DNA from: Tanytarsus gracilentus
Taxonomy: Eukaryota > Arthropoda > Insecta > Diptera > Chironomidae
DNA length: 64,000 nt
Reading direction: 5' to 3'
NCBI GenBank assembly: GCA_038502055.1
Contig: JAXRKN010000038.1
Location: 1,736,001-1,800,000 of the forward strand
Below are positions 1 through 10,032 of the stretch, one piece after another (the first letter of the stretch is position 1; each line of letters begins with the position of its first letter). The notes under the pieces are model-generated. The model was not told the origin of the DNA and searched no databases. It worked only from the letters and a program-made list of their open reading frames with translations. A program made the position numbers and the translations under genes.

Positions 1-309
1 ACTTTTCTCGAAGTGCTTCCGAATCTTCTCACTGCCACGTTGAAAGGTAGATTACGACGAATTACACCATTGGTGACTACCACGAAAGGTCTAAACGTGA
101 TTTTTATTTATTAAAAACTTAATTTACAAAATTGCACGTGGAACTTACTTTTTTGGAAGAATTCTTGGCTTTGGAGGTATTGTTACACCGGTTGGTGGTC
201 GTGGTGGCCTTTTTGCTTCGATCGGGATCGGTTCTATTACGACATCTTCAATAACGTCTTGTGCCAAGATGGCAAACGGTACGACGACCAACAAAAAAAG
301 TAACTTCAT
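1..309 (-). CDS. Secreted proline-rich cationic protein (5' part; runs off window)
   Basis: Two exons are visible: 309-149 and 90-1, with a 58-bp GT-AG intron (91-148) that keeps the frame (AA|A = Lys). The gene continues beyond base 1. The product starts MKLLFLLVVVPFAILA, a clear signal peptide of about 16 residues. An acidic stretch follows (QDVIEDVVIEPIPIEA), then a dibasic KR, then a proline- and arginine-rich basic segment (RPPRPPTGVTIPPKPRILPK, then a second exon rich in R). Signal, acidic pro-part, dibasic site and Pro-rich basic segment is the layout of many insect secreted peptide precursors, including proline-rich antimicrobial peptides. That role is inference: I recognise no named family and the C-terminus is missing. 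It has its own TATA/Inr promoter. Confidence 0.75.
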
Positions 310-347
310 TTTAAAAGTAAACTTTATCTCTTGAAGATCACTTTTTT

Positions 348-383
348 ACTGAAGTTATTATCTCTGATCACAGCTATAATATA
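348..383 (-). promoter_or_regulatory. TATA box and initiator of the secreted proline-rich gene
   Basis: On the minus strand TATATTATA lies at 383-375 and TTCAGT at 353-348, with the initiator A at 350. The TATA box therefore starts at -33, the expected spacing. The 5' UTR would be about 41 nt to the ATG at 309. TATA promoters in insects often belong to tissue-specific or inducible genes. I saw no obvious NF-kB-type site in the few hundred bases upstream. Confidence 0.6.
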
Positions 384-404
384 CTCTCTTAATTTTTTTA
401 TTGA

Positions 405-1722
405 ACTTTTTAAAACATTTGTTTAAACTTGTTATTCGTCAAAAAATTGCGATCTTTTTAAGAAATTTAATATAAAAACAAAGAAAAAGTGTCAAATTCA
501 GGTGAACAAATTAATTTAAAAATGTTTGATGGATGAAATATAAAATGATGAAAATTTTAAGAAATGTTTCAAAGAATTAGTCATCTATAATTTCATTTCA
601 GACCAATGACAGAGGTTTTAGTTTTTTGATTAATATTTTTCTCAAATCAAAATACAGGAAAAGTTTTTGTTTTTTTAAAACACAAAACGAAATTAATTTT
701 ATTTTAATGTAGGCAAAAAAAAGTTCACACAAAAGATTGTCCAAAAATAAAAAGTCTAATGAGATTAAGTTTTAAGAGTCCTTACAATTTTGTTGTTAGT
801 GCATTCTCAAAAAATCAAAATCACTACTAAAATTTATTAAATAGACATTTCTTGAAATGTTTCCAAACAAACTTTTGTAGCTATGCTAGAATTTTATTTT
901 TCAACACTTTAAAACATTTGTTTAAACTTGTTATTTTTTATAAACATTGCGATGTTTTTTAAAATTTAATTTAAAGACGAAGTTTACCTCTCAATTTCAC
1001 TTGAGCAAATTTATTTATTTTCACTGAAGATTAAAAATAAATGATGAAATTTAAAAGAAATGTTCGAAATAATATAAAAACTAGTCATGTGTTATTTGAA
1101 ATTTTTTACGATCTTCTTATAAAATTTAATCCCACACGTGCGCGCACCTTAAAATGTTTATATCTTTCAAAGTCACTTTAAGATCGAGCAAACACTTGAG
1201 TAAACTTTCTACACAAGATCGAATGATTGAAAACAATTAGTTTGATAATGAAAAATTATTAAAACCAATTTTCTCCCCTCCAGTCTGTTTAATTTTTATT
1301 TTTTATCTTCACCAATCGTTTTTGAGCATTTTCTTCTTAAAATGACATCATTTGAGTTTTTTAAAATATTATAAAGTCCTCATAAAAATTCTCAAATCAA
1401 AATGCCGGAATCAATTCGAAAAAAATTATTAAATGGACATTTCCTTAAAGGTTTCCAAACAAACTTTTGTAGCTATGCTAGAATTTTATTTTTCAACACT
1501 TTAAAACATTTGTTTAAACTTTTTATTATTATGAACATTGCGATGTTTTTTAAAATTTAATTTAAAGACGAAGTTTAACTCTCAATTTCACTTGAGCAAA
1601 TTTATTTATTTTCACTGAAGATTAAAAATAAATGATGAAATTTAAAAGAAATGTTCGAAATAATATAAAAACTAGTCATGTGTTATTTGAAATTTATACG
1701 ATCTTCTTATAAAATTTAATCA
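405..1722. repeat. Degenerate tandem repeat, three copies
   Basis: Copy B (about 846-1125) and copy C (about 1437-1722) match almost base for base over about 280 bp, offset by 592 bp. A more diverged copy A (about 405-605) shares the core AAAACATTTGTTTAAACTTG and the downstream order of motifs, offset 499 bp from B. Copies B and C share CTTTTGTAGCTATGCTAGAA and ATAAAAACTAGTCATGTG. No open reading frame or terminal repeat is evident. Confidence 0.75.
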
Positions 1723-4085
1723 GGAATTTAATTTAAGAACTCTCAATTCACTTCATTAAATTAATTAGTTTTTAAGAATAAAATAAGAAAATTACATTTT
1801 TAAAAATATTTTGTTGTTATTGTTAAAGAAGTGGTCTGTCCTAAACTTTTCTACTAAATGAACTCATTTGTCACATTTTTATTCAACTTTATTTGTTGCA
1901 TTTATAAAAAGCTAAAAATCGTGAGAAAATAATTACAGGCTTCACAAAAAGTTCACGACTCATGAAGTTTTTAAAAGAGAAATATTTAAAAACAAAATAA
2001 TACAAAATTTTAATCGATAATTTTAATCGTAACTAAAAAAATATAAAATGATAAAATTTTATTTTAATTTAAATGAATTAAAAATTAGAGAATAATTTTT
2101 CGAGATGCCTCAAAAAATTAAATTTTTAAATGCTTAAAATAATTAAAATTATTTGGTGTTTTTTTAAAATCTTTTAAAGGTTATTTTTGTGAGTTTCTCT
2201 CTCAAAAAATCTAAGAGTTCATTTAGTGATGATTCAGATAATTGAAGTGGCCATACAGGAACACATTTTCTCCTTTCTTGCGATAAAAATTTGTACATGT
2301 AGTTCAAGTACTTTTCATAAAAACTCTAAGCAGATCTTGAACTTCAAAATTAATTAATTTTTATTTTCTTTCACTTTATCTCTGACATTTTATTAACCTT
2401 TTTTTCTTTAATTGTTCAAATTAATTTTTAAAAAATAATTAAATAAAACTAAAATAAGACAAAACAATCTAAACATAAAATTTATATTTTCTAGAAATTT
2501 ATATTTCTAAATATTCCAATTCTTGATGTCAGATTTAATCTTCTTCTGAACATTTAATTCCATTAATTATTCCACTTCATTAACCGCAAAAGATTGAAGA
2601 AATTATTCCATAAAACTTCCAACCCCTTTTCAATATCGGAAGAAAAAACTTACTTGAATATTCAACAGATGATGGCTTTAAAAACTTTCGACTTGAAGCA
2701 GGTGAAACTGACAGTGAAAATAATCTCATTCATTAAGACGCTCTGAAATTGCCATGTTTCCGATCAATAAATTCGACTAATCATTCAATTGATCCTTCAT
2801 CAATAATTAATTTATGATGATACCATTCAGTATCTAAGCATCTCGTTTCTTGAGTCACTATGGCTCTCCTGTGAGTTCCCTCAGTTTATGCGATCCAAAG
2901 AAAATAAATATAAATGGAAAAAATTCCACTCTATCCCGACACGTGCAGAAAAGTCATTTTTGTGTAGCATAAAAATAAATTTTAAGATGAATCAGCACCG
3001 TTTCCCTGTTTACGATGCCATGCTGGCACGCTCATAATTTTATGAAGGGCTGAAGAAAAATTATTTGCAGATGTGAATATGAATGTGAATTGCTAAAAGT
3101 GCATTTCATTAATTTTATTACAGATGTGATCGTGAAAATGACTCGTGAACCTCACAGATGATGACACTTAAAATAAAACAATGCACTTAATAATTTTATA
3201 ATGTCACGAATGATTTGTGATGATAGAAATTTCTCGACATGTTCAATGTCACTGACCAACACGTGTCCACGATGCTGGCCAATGCCATTGTCAAACCTTC
3301 ATCATCGACCTTTATATTTTTTTACACCGTGGATATTTTCAATATTTCATACAATATGATTAGTCAACACGGCACAGCCTGTGCGTCACAGAGGTGTTGC
3401 ATAAAAAAAAGGTTTGCGAAGAGCTTAGAGATGTTTACATAGTCAATCAATGTTTGCACGTAATATTTTTTTAGGATTTATGTTGTAAGTAAAAGCATCT
3501 CTCTGGCACGTTTTCATAAAGCATTGTGTGGGCTGAAAATGTATCAAGTTTTTTGATAATCTAAATTAAAACAAGAAATTGACGCGTTTTCAAATTAAAA
3601 TAGACTCGAGTGGTCAGAGGTGCGATGCTGATGGATTAACTTAAAATAATTCTTTTCTTCAAACTTTTCCTTTTGTTTAAAAAATTGCCATGGTTGAAAA
3701 CTTTTTGAGTTTAATTAGAATTTATGGCCTAAGAATAGCTCAGAAAAGTTTAACTAAGAAGAAGAAATTTTTCTCAAATTGTTCAGACTTTTCACTTCAT
3801 CCCTCTGTATTTTCTTTATTCTGGTTCTGCACTGTAGAGTGGCACAATAAATAAGGACTTAAAAAACAATAAAGCAGAGACAAAAAGAGGGTGAAAATGG
3901 AGTTTTGGTGAAGGGATTTTATGACATGGACTTAAAAAGGGAAGAAATATAGTTTAAATTTCAAACTGTTTCATGTTTGAGAAAATGAGCATAAAAAAAT
4001 TTAAATTTTCATAAGATTGAGACATTTTTGTAGGCAATAAAAATTACAAAATTTTTAATTTTTAAATTTGATCTGAAAAATTTCC

Positions 4086-4160
4086 AGGAGCTTTTTTTCG
4101 CTTACTTTGATAATAACTTTTTTGGTTATCAAAGTAAGTCAGAAAAAAACTTAAGAGCTT
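4086..4160. other. Long imperfect hairpin
   Basis: CTTACTTTGATAATAAC (4101-4117) is followed after a T-rich loop by GTTATCAAAGTAAG (4125-4138). The pairing extends outward through a T7/A7 run (4092-4098 with 4143-4149) and the AGCT-containing flanks, giving an imperfect stem of roughly 30-35 bp. It could be a pre-miRNA-like hairpin or a decayed palindromic element; the sequence does not decide. Confidence 0.45.
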
Positions 4161-6498
4161 GCTCGAGCACCCAGAACAAAACTATCAAAATTTATTTCAA
4201 TTTAAAATTTAACAAAGTCGCACTTTCGCATCAAAAACCACCTCACGTGTTATGTAAATTTCTTTATAAAACTCCTTTTATTCTTGAAAATTTAATTTCC
4301 GAAATTGTTGCCATTTATCAGCGGCAGCATAAGAATTCTTGATGAAACTCACATTTACTCAACATACATTCCTCAATGTTTCACATCCCCTTCGATAATA
4401 CCCGAGAATAGGCGGTCGATGGTGGTAGAGAATTATGTAGGGAATGAATAATTTATCGGAACTGAAAGTAACATAGTTTTACTGTCCCTAATGTTTACAG
4501 CAAGTGCCCTCATTTTTCCTTCACCTCACACAGTGGCCAAGTAAGAGAATGAGGTCTTTGGCCGAATAAACATTTTTTTCCACTTTTCTTCCGCTTCAAC
4601 CCCAATATGCACTTTTTATTTATTGTACGATAAGCTTACCCCACTAGCCATAGCATAGAAATGAAACGCGTTTGTCATAAACCTCCATCTAGATATTTTT
4701 TCGACATCTCAATGTATACAAAATGCAATGCATTAAAATTTCTCATGTACATAAATTTGAAAAGCCAAAGCGATTTCTATGCTGAGGAGAGAATTATTAA
4801 GGAGGGTTAGAAATGCAATTTTACATCCTCCCCCTGTACATTACGACCCCTCCCGACTTCAAGATGATGAGATGATAGATTCTTAAGAAATATTCACCCA
4901 CCTTTAATATATTTTCATGAATATAAAGTCATAAAATGTATCTTTCATCGCTCTTTGTCATAACTTAAAATATTATCTCGACTTCACATTACATTGACAT
5001 TCATAGAATTTGATGGAATGCATTATAAATTCTCTGTAATTTTAAATTACATTATTTTATGTGGCATTAAATTTTTATGTCGAATAAATTCTTTTATAAT
5101 TGCATCAATATTATTTTTCGTGAGGTTTTTTATGAACCGGAATTTATTACTTCATGACCCTCGCTAAAAATGGAATGTGAAAGAAAAACAATTAAAATTC
5201 TTAAAATTTTATTGAATAGTAAAAAAAATATAATTTTTCCCTTCAATGAACAAACTCGAAACAATTGAGATTTTATTTAAAAATAAACTCTTTCGAACCC
5301 CTAGAACAAAATTCTAATTTAAAATCCAATAACTGTAAATAATTAGGAAATGTGTCAGAAATCCCTTTTACGCTATCATCTGTGCCATCGATACTCTCAG
5401 TTCAAACGCAAAGTAAACATAAAATAAAATCCTTATTGATTCCATCGTGCACTAATACACTTATGAGGTGATATTTTAGCAAGAAAATCATGTATTATGT
5501 TGTGACGTGATGCGCTCGTGCTCCATAAAGTAAGTAATTTGATGACTAACACGGGGGTTCGATGGAAATTTCTCCTGGAAAGTTCTTGAAGATTCTTGCG
5601 CATGCGAAACTTCCAAGTGATTGACATGAATAGCTCCCAAAGCTCTTTTTCATTCATTAAAATTGTTATCATATCAAATTGATTTTATCTAAAAAACAAC
5701 AAAACATTTTTAAATAAATTAGGCTAAAAAAATTAATTTGGAATTAAACAAAAAATTATTTTTCTTTTTTTGCGTGTTATCGATGAAACTCTGACATTCA
5801 GCAAGGTTTCGTGACGTGACCTATCGACACGCACGTCTCTCCTTTTTTACCAAACTCACTGAAAGGCATTGCGACTATAAATTACATTACAATGAACGAC
5901 TGCCGGCTGTAAAGGTGGTTGTGGAAGAGTTTTTACGTGCTTTTTCAAACTGTTTTGCTATTTCATCCCAAAAAAAACATATTTAAGGATGTTGCAAACT
6001 TAATTCCTACCAAATCTTGCATGATATCGCAGCGAGAGATTTATTACTAAACTTCATCGTGATGCGAAAAGTTCTTGCCATAAATTAGGGTAAATGACCC
6101 TCATTTAAAGTTGAATAAAAGAAAGATGCATTGTCGCACTTTTGTTGGAGGTTTTATTGTGATTGAGCTTTAATGGCATTTTTTTTATTAAGCAAAAATC
6201 TCGCATGACTTGCGGTTGTAATGAATATGTGTCGATAAAGCAGAATGAAAAATAATTCAATTCGAACAAGGAAGAATTTTGAATTTTTTGTTAACGGCTT
6301 TTGGCAACGTGGACGGTTAAACTTTTTATTTAGAATGAGTTAAATTTTAGAAATTTACTATTATTATTATTGAAAAATTAATTCAACCTAATATCGAGTA
6401 ACAAATAATTAAAGTATTTAATTTAATTATTAATTAATTAATTAAATATGATTTAAATTAATTTGTCAAATATATTTTGTTATCTTTTAAGCTGTATT

Positions 6499-6584
6499 TG
6501 ATAAGTCTTAAAACATTTGACTGATAAGATGCACAAAAAGCGCGAATTGTTCAGTAAGCGATTAGCACTCAATTAAAGCAGACG
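6499..6584 (+). promoter_or_regulatory. Inr/DPE core promoter with two GATA sites (MFS transporter)
   Basis: TTCAGT places an initiator A at 6553, and AGACG at 6580-6584 is a DPE match at exactly +28 to +32. The ATG at 6590 gives a 37-nt 5' UTR. Just upstream are two TGATAAG-type sites, at about 6499-6505 and 6522-6528. GATA factors drive midgut and fat-body expression in insects, so a gut or fat-body transporter is a reasonable inference. Confidence 0.6.
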
Positions 6585-6589
6585 AAAAA

Positions 6590-8385
6590 ATGGCAGCCGC
6601 AGCTTTAGAACACTCACTCGAAGACGCAATAGCCAAAACTGGATTTGGAAAATTTAACATTTATCTCATCATAATTTGTGGATTAGTTCTAGGATGTGGA
6701 TTTTTAGAGACGAGCAGTGTAGGCTTAGTTTTACCCATCGCTCAATGTGAATTAAATTTAACAAATTTCGACAAAGGATTGATTGGATCGATGGGCTATG
6801 TTGGAATTATTTTATCATCACATTTTTGGGGATTCATGGCTGATACGCAAGGGAGAAAGAAATCAATGATTCCAGCACTGCTGCTCACTTTTGTTTTCTC
6901 ACTCATCTCATCATTTTCAAAGTCCGTTTGGTTTTTGGCGCTTTTTAGATTTCTCAATGGGTTTTGGTAAATTTTACTAAAAATTTCATAAGTAAAAAAA
7001 TTAATTACAAATAATTTTAGCATTTGCGGACCTCAAACAATTTCATACGCATTTTTAGGAGAATTTCATTCGTCAAGGATTCGAACAAAAGTCCTCATGG
7101 TTGGTGAGTAAACTTTCTTATCTCGATGACCTCATGAACTTTATTTTTTAAATAATTAGCTGATAAAAATTTGCATTTGTTCTCTCGTTATCCGAAAAAT
7201 TTATGAAGCAACTGTTTACTGTTTATACACGCGATTACCATCATAAAAACGTTACTCTTTTATCATCTCTTTTAGCTTCCATAATGTATGGGATTTTTTG
7301 TCTCATCCTCACCTTCAATGGCATCGTCTATCTCAACCGAGAAAATTGGAATATTTACATTCCATTTTTGGATCTCAACTTTGGAGCTTGGAGAATTTTT
7401 CTCATCATGTGCAGCGTGCCGAGTGTTGCTGCAGCAGCTGTGATGGCTTTTCTCATTCCTGAATCTCCGAAATTTACTTTTGCTCAGGGAGATGAAGCAA
7501 AAACACTTAAAATATTAAGGAAAATCTACCGAACCAATACTGGAAGGTCAATTCTTGAATATGAGGTTAAAAAGTTAGAAAAAGATGAAGAATATGAAGA
7601 AGCGCAGAAGAGGAAAAACTGTGGATTTTTGGAATTCATGTGGTCTCAAACTGCTCCTTTATTCAAACCACCTCATTTAAGAAACACAGCGACAGCTTGC
7701 TTTCTTCAGTTCGCCGTTTGTTTCGCCTGCAATGGATATTACGTATTTTTCCCTGAAATCTCAAATAAAATTGAAATGTGGCTGCAAAGTGATCCACTTC
7801 ACTCCAGTGCAACGGTTTGTGAAATTCTCCATACTTTCAATAATCAAACGTTTGAGAATGATGTTAACTGTGTCACTAAAATTGAGCTTGGCGCTTACTT
7901 GAATATTGTAATGCTGACATGTTTTTACTGTGTCGGATGGCTTGCAGTTTCACTTACGATTGATTTTACCGGAAAACTTTTTCAACTCGTTTCATGGCTT
8001 CTCGCCAGCGGAATCTCCAGTTTGTTAATAATTTTTATTACATCGCCGATGGCATCGGTTTATTTGTATTTGGTTCTTTTGGTGTCAGGGGTTAACATGG
8101 CGATCATAAATTCGTCAACTGTTGAACTTTATCCAACAACTTTGAGGTAAGAAATTAATTAGTAATTTTTAAACTTTCTAATTTTTTGTATTCAGAGCCA
8201 TGGCAGTTTCAATTTCGATGATGACAGGAAGAATTGGAAGTTTTATTGGCTCGAACATCACAGGATTGATGATCAAAGATTTTTGTACTTACATGTTTAT
8301 TTTACCAGCGGTGTTATTATTCCTCGGAGCATGTCTTTCATTTACAATTCCAAATATCACTAAACGAGGAAAACATTTAAAATAA
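6590..8385 (+). CDS. MFS transporter, SV2/organic cation transporter-like
   Basis: Four exons: 6590-6966, 7021-7103, 7276-8146 and 8196-8385 (1521 nt, 506 aa). All junctions are GT-AG and in phase. The product has the 12-helix major facilitator layout. The loop 2-3 signature is at residues about 81-91 (GFMADTQGRKK), RIRTKVLMVG leads into a central helix, and the PESPKF motif sits before the long central cytoplasmic loop. The extracellular loop between helices 7 and 8 is Cys-containing and N-glycosylatable. This pattern fits the insect synaptic vesicle glycoprotein 2-like/OCT-like group; the substrate cannot be read from sequence. The open frame continues upstream of exon 3 from an ATG at 7203, but that piece is intron: only the acceptor at 7275 restores the family sequence (VLMVG|ASIMYG). 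Start chosen at 6590 from the Inr/DPE promoter. Confidence 0.9.
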
Positions 8386-8440
8386 AGTGTGTACATTAAG
8401 CTTAAAGCGTGGAAGATTACAAGTCGTGATAATTATTTGT

Positions 8441-8446
8441 AATAAA
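8441..8446 (+). terminator. Poly(A) signal of MFS transporter
   Basis: AATAAA 55 bp after the stop codon. A further AT-rich AATAAA-like stretch lies near 8574. Confidence 0.55.
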
Positions 8447-9637
8447 AATTACAAGCGAATACATTTTGTGATGAAAAATTAATATCTTGATGATAATTGA
8501 ATTAATTTATGCATATATGAGTCACTAATACGATTAATGATTGGCGAGGTAATTTTTGTTATGCAATTTATAAAAATAAAAGGTAAGCAGGAACTATTGA
8601 GTCAGAAATTTTTTGTCGCTATATTTAATTATCTAGACCATATTTTTTTGTGCAATATTCAATTTTACAAAAATCAGACACCCAAAATTTAAAACAGTGG
8701 TCAAAAAAAATTAAACACAATCAATTTTACGCAAAATAATTGAGAAAAAGTTAAAAATTCGTAAAACGTTATCATTTGCAAAATTAAAAACTTTAAGCTC
8801 TCAAATCCAATTGCACGTGCTCGTTTAAATTTGAGACTAATTTTTTTTGCTCCCTGAGTAACACCAAAAGTAAAAGTGATCGTAATGTAATTGCATTTCA
8901 ATACACAATTCAGCGAGAGCACGTACGGTTGGAATTTAAAGGCATGAGAAGAGAAAAAGTCCATTAAAATAAATAATTTCGATCAACTATTGCACTATTA
9001 ATTTTACCTATGCGAGGTTGCGGCAAGTTTTCTTTCTTCCAATGAAACTGAAACCACAATTGAAGAAAAATGTTCTTTCAGTGAGTTCATTTTGTATGGT
9101 GGTAGATGAACAAGTTTTACTCATTGTTTGTAATAAAAAAACTTGTTGTAACTTAACAACTCAAAGCTCATCAATGCAGTTAGCTTTTAAATATTTTTTA
9201 AAGTGTTCACTCGATGAGTCCGTGATGCACGATTCGGGAAGATTGGTCCATCTACAATCTAAATTTAATTATCATACATGAGTTTAAATATTTATATAAA
9301 TCTAAAATGACACCGCAAGAGTGACTCTCGATCACTCTCAAATTCTCTTTTCTATGTTTTCGCTCTCGACGCTCGCATACAACAACATGAATGTGTTTAC
9401 GGTATTTTTTATCGAGGTTCGGAAAATTCAAATTTTCAATGAATTTTATTTTATTTTAAATTGACGATTTTTAATTTACAATAAAACTTTAATTTAATAA
9501 ATTAAATTAAATATTTAAGATTTTCCTAACCTTGTATTTTTTTAGTATTCCACTTTGCACTGCTATTTCGTCTTCTCATAACATTTTATACACATTCACT
9601 CTGTTGCGGTTGCTTACGCTATAGACGTGTTGTGTGA
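8447..9637. other. Intergenic before the AJM1-like gene
   Basis: AT-rich spacer. Two 87-codon open frames (one per strand) have no domain, signal or plausible splice context. 9320-9400 is richer in CTC/GAG motifs, consistent with an upstream regulatory region. Nothing else seen. Confidence 0.5.
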
Positions 9638-9718
9638 GCGAGTAAAGAGAGAGAGAAAAAAAGTTTTTTCTTTTCATTTTTGGCTCATTTTAGTTGCGAT
9701 GTTGAACCGGGATAGTTG
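9638..9718 (+). promoter_or_regulatory. Distal promoter of AJM1-like gene: GAGA motifs, Inr and DPE
   Basis: A GAGCGAGTAAAGAGAGAGAG stretch (GAGA-factor type) precedes TCATTT, an initiator with A at 9687. AGTTG at 9714-9718 fits the DPE consensus at exactly +28 to +32, and there is a G at +24. No TATA box is seen. The coding start lies about 10.3 kb downstream, so linkage to this gene is inferred from strand, position and the leader-like sequence that follows. Confidence 0.45.
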
Positions 9719-10032
9719 TTGCACAGATCTCCCCTAAAATTTTAATTCTTTCATACCTCTAAAAAATATATAAACTAATCTTGTATCATAAAATATCATG
9801 GGATAAAGTTAATAAAGTTATGTGTGGAAAAAGATAAAATTGTGTGAAGGAAAAAAAGAATTTGATCTAGTTAAAGCCAATTTTAATTCAACGATTATAA
9901 AAAGAAGAGAATTGAGTGTGTGAAAATATAAAAGAAGAATATCAATTGCATTTACGTGTGTAACAAAGAAGAACCTCAACAGTAAATTAAAAAAATATTC
10001 TCAAATGCACATCAATCCGATAAGCATCGAAG
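9687..10032 (+). other. Probable noncoding first exon of AJM1-like gene
   Basis: A-rich, pyrimidine-poor leader-like sequence ending in a good donor, GAAG|GTAAAG (intron from 10033). It contains several short upstream ORFs. The last begins at 10006 and would end at a TGA in the next exon. Similar A/G-rich sequence continues to about 10435, so other donors cannot be excluded. Confidence 0.35.

Larger units (their letters stand above)
310..6498. other. Intergenic, AT-rich
   Basis: Between the secreted proline-rich gene and the MFS transporter. Open frames here are short (67 and 79 codons), lack recognisable domains and are AT-driven. The visible structure is a degenerate tandem repeat (about 405-1722) and one hairpin (4086-4160). 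I see no tRNA, no conserved coding exon and no complete transposon. Confidence 0.6.

Noticed and set aside
7203..7275. N-terminal part of the ORF starting MKQLFTVYTRDY as a coding start of the transporter
   Set aside because: It lies inside the 172-bp intron 2. Only the acceptor at 7275 joins VLMVG to ASIMYG in frame, as the family requires.
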